Assembly (NCBI GenBank): GCA_035403465.1
Contig: DAONFG010000014.1
Span: 1-64,000, forward strand
DNA from: JAAYBQ01 sp035403465
Lineage (GTDB): Bacteria; Spirochaetota; UBA4802; UBA5550
DNA length: 64,000 nt
Direction of reading: 5' to 3'
The notes under the pieces are model-generated. The model was given only the letters and a program-made list of their open reading frames with translations, was not told the origin of the DNA and made no database searches. Position numbers and translations under genes: made by a program. Positions within the stretch are counted from its first letter, which is position 1, and each line of letters starts with the position of its first letter. Below, piece by piece: positions 62,830 through 64,000 of this stretch.

Positions 62830-63095
62830 GCTCTGACCCCTTAGCCTAAGCCTATCTCCTGGACCATGCTCTGACCCCTTAGCCTACGGCTTAACCATAT
62901 TGCCGTTATCTGCTCTGACCCCGCCATAACCGGATTCACCCGGATACATCCATACCTCAATTTATCCTTCAGAAACAAATTTTTGAATACATTTTTCTTG
63001 ACTTTTCCCCCATATTTTCGCCAATTGAAAAATTAAAAGTGAAAATGTGTAAGTTTTCCCGGATCACCGTGAATTATTCACAATGCTCTGACCCC
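62830..63095 (+). repeat. cluster of GCTCTGACCCC repeats
   Basis: Four exact copies in direct orientation at 62830-62840, 62868-62878, 62912-62922 and 63085-63095. The first two share a longer unit of about 21 bp (ATGCTCTGACC then CCTTAGCCTA) with a 38-bp period. There is no gene in 62809-63157. Confidence 0.7.
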
Positions 63096-63157
63096 GGTCA
63101 TAAACGGGATAAACCTTATGGATGAAACACTGAGGGAACAAGTACAGAATTAAAGCC

Positions 63158-63220
63158 ATGCAAAATATTCTATTCTACATACGATTCATATTTAGCCGGG
63201 GCAAAGCGCGGAACAGGTGA
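63158..63220 (+). CDS. possible phenylalanine leader peptide before pheS
   Basis: A 20-codon ORF beginning MQNILFYIRFIFSRG with three Phe codons, followed by a hairpin. It recalls the pheST leader of enteric bacteria, but it lacks a ribosome site and no T-tract follows the hairpins, so the case is weak. Confidence 0.25.
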   Translation: MQNILFYIRFIFSRGKARNR

Positions 63221-63241
63221 TTCTGCTGCGGCCTTTGCCCC
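63198..63241 (+). repeat. hairpin upstream of pheS
   Basis: Arms GGGGCAAAG (63198-63206) and CTTTGCCCC (63233-63241) are perfectly complementary. A second stem CCGGC-ctgac-GCCGG follows at about 63276-63290, just before TATAAT (63291-63296), a possible -10 with no good -35. Confidence 0.45.
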
Positions 63242-63316
63242 TTACCCATCTACAGACAAAACTGATTACATCAGTCCGGCCTGACGCCGGTATAATACAT
63301 ACACAGGAATTGACTT

Positions 63317-64000
63317 ATGGAACAGAAACTTGAAAAAATTAAAAAGGACGCGCTTGCATCCATCTCTTCAACAGGATCACTTGATTCACTCGAAGAGATA
63401 CGCGTGCGCGTGCTCGGGCGAAAGGGTGAACTGACCGGCATACTGCGTACACTGGGAGAGCTCCCGGCTGAACAGCGCAACACGGTCGGTAAAAAATCAA
63501 ACGAAATCAAAAAGGAGATTGAAGAGGCGCTCGATGCGAAAGTAAGCAGCATTCAGCAGGCAAGCTTCAGCGGACTTGCAACTTCAGAGTGGATCGACGT
63601 CACCCTCAATCCCCCGCTTTCGATAAGAGAAAAAAAGCTTGGCCACCTGCATCCTCTTTCAATAACACAGTATGAGATCGAGGACATCCTCACATCAATG
63701 GGATTCCAGATTCTTGACGGACCTGAGGCAGAGACCGAATACTACAACTTCGAGGCGCTCAATATACCCAAGTTCCACCCTGCCCGCGACATGCAGGACA
63801 CTTTCTGGACAGAGGACGGCAACCTCCTGCGCACACATACATCTGCAATACAAATCCGCGGCATGGAGAAGATGACCCCGCCATTCAGGATCATGGCGCC
63901 GGGAAGAGTCTTCAGGTACGAGGCCACAGACGCGTCGCACGAACACACCTTCTACCAGGTTGAGGGAATGATGGTGGATAAGGATATATCTGTTGCACAC
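63317..64000 (+). CDS. pheS: phenylalanyl-tRNA synthetase alpha subunit (5' part)
   Basis: The first 228 codons of PheS, cut by the window end; the frame is open throughout. An N-terminal coiled-coil domain (about residues 1-80: LEEIRVRVLGRKGELTGILRTLG) is followed by the class II aminoacylation core: HPLSITQYEIEDILTSMGF, GPEAETEYYNFEALN, HPARDMQDTFW, LLRTHTSAIQIRGM and VFRYEATDASHEHTFYQVEG. AGGAA lies eight bases before the ATG. pheT would be expected downstream, outside the window. Confidence 0.96.
   Translation, partial: MEQKLEKIKKDALASISSTGSLDSLEEIRVRVLGRKGELTGILRTLGELPAEQRNTVGKKSNEIKKEIEEALDAKVSSIQQASFSGLATSEWIDVTLNPPLSIREKKLGHLHPLSITQYEIEDILTSMGFQILDGPEAETEYYNFEALNIPKFHPARDMQDTFWTEDGNLLRTHTSAIQIRGMEKMTPPFRIMAPGRVFRYEATDASHEHTFYQVEGMMVDKDISVAH

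Noticed and set aside
1..64000. CRISPR arrays, tRNA or rRNA genes, prophage
   Set aside because: None recognised; no regular repeat-spacer pattern and no cloverleaf found by eye.

Overview
The window reads as chromosome of a diderm, probably anaerobic or fermentative bacterium with moderate GC. It has a TonB-dependent receptor, several lipoprotein signal peptides, outer-membrane-type proteins, two [FeFe] hydrogenases and many two-component sensors. The 7TMR-DISM sensor, the GHKL-HDOD fusion and HisKA_2 kinases next to receivers suggest a spirochaete-like lineage, but this is only a guess; no rRNA or marker tree is available here.

Layout. 0.35-3.1 kb: an RlmA-type 23S rRNA methyltransferase and a DEAD-box helicase. 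3.5-8.9 kb: two divergently transcribed [FeFe] hydrogenases, one with export signals (large and small subunits) and one trimeric NAD(P)-linked type. 8.9-15.2 kb: a metal-handling block with an M52 (hydrogenase-maturation-type) peptidase, a LysE-family exporter, a TonB receptor, a His-rich protein and a CbiMN-CbiQ-CbiO nickel/cobalt transporter. 15.4-20.1 kb: a hybrid kinase, a small envelope gene group and TsaC. 20.5-25.5 kb: a DUF1573 lipoprotein with an in-frame TGA, a glycogen debranching enzyme, a DUF1858 protein and a membrane-anchored coiled-coil protein. 25.8-33.2 kb: a HisKA_2 kinase with its receiver, a TetR regulator, an MBL hydrolase, an aspartate-type aminotransferase, an SCP2-like protein, YIP1 and SppA. 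33.6-34.0 kb: RNase P RNA. 34.2-38.2 kb: a frameshifted outer-membrane protein, then a TrpE-like/TrpG-like pair with a promoter, operator and attenuator. 39-48 kb: mostly sensor kinases, MBL, DedA, GHKL-HDOD and HD-domain proteins. 48.2-52.7 kb: sugar-phosphate enzymes and an ABC-F ATPase. 52.9-55.8 kb: a 7TMR-DISM GHKL sensor, a zinc ribbon and a STAS protein. 56-63.1 kb: an accessory stretch with an aminotransferase behind an alanine-codon leader, an IS3-family insertion, a REP-associated tyrosine transposase and many copies of an 11-bp repeat (GGGGTCAGAGC). It ends in pheS, cut by the window edge.

Three items stand out. (1) The DUF1573 gene at 20543-20920 has TGA exactly where the family has the first Cys of its CGC motif, with a strong hairpin just downstream, so it is a candidate exported selenoprotein. 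(2) The TrpE/TrpG-like pair has lost almost every catalytic residue on both subunits, yet it sits behind a near-textbook Trp-type control region with a 15-bp-arm palindrome over the -10. (3) A 27-codon leader with six consecutive alanine codons plus a terminator precedes the aminotransferase at 56.5 kb.
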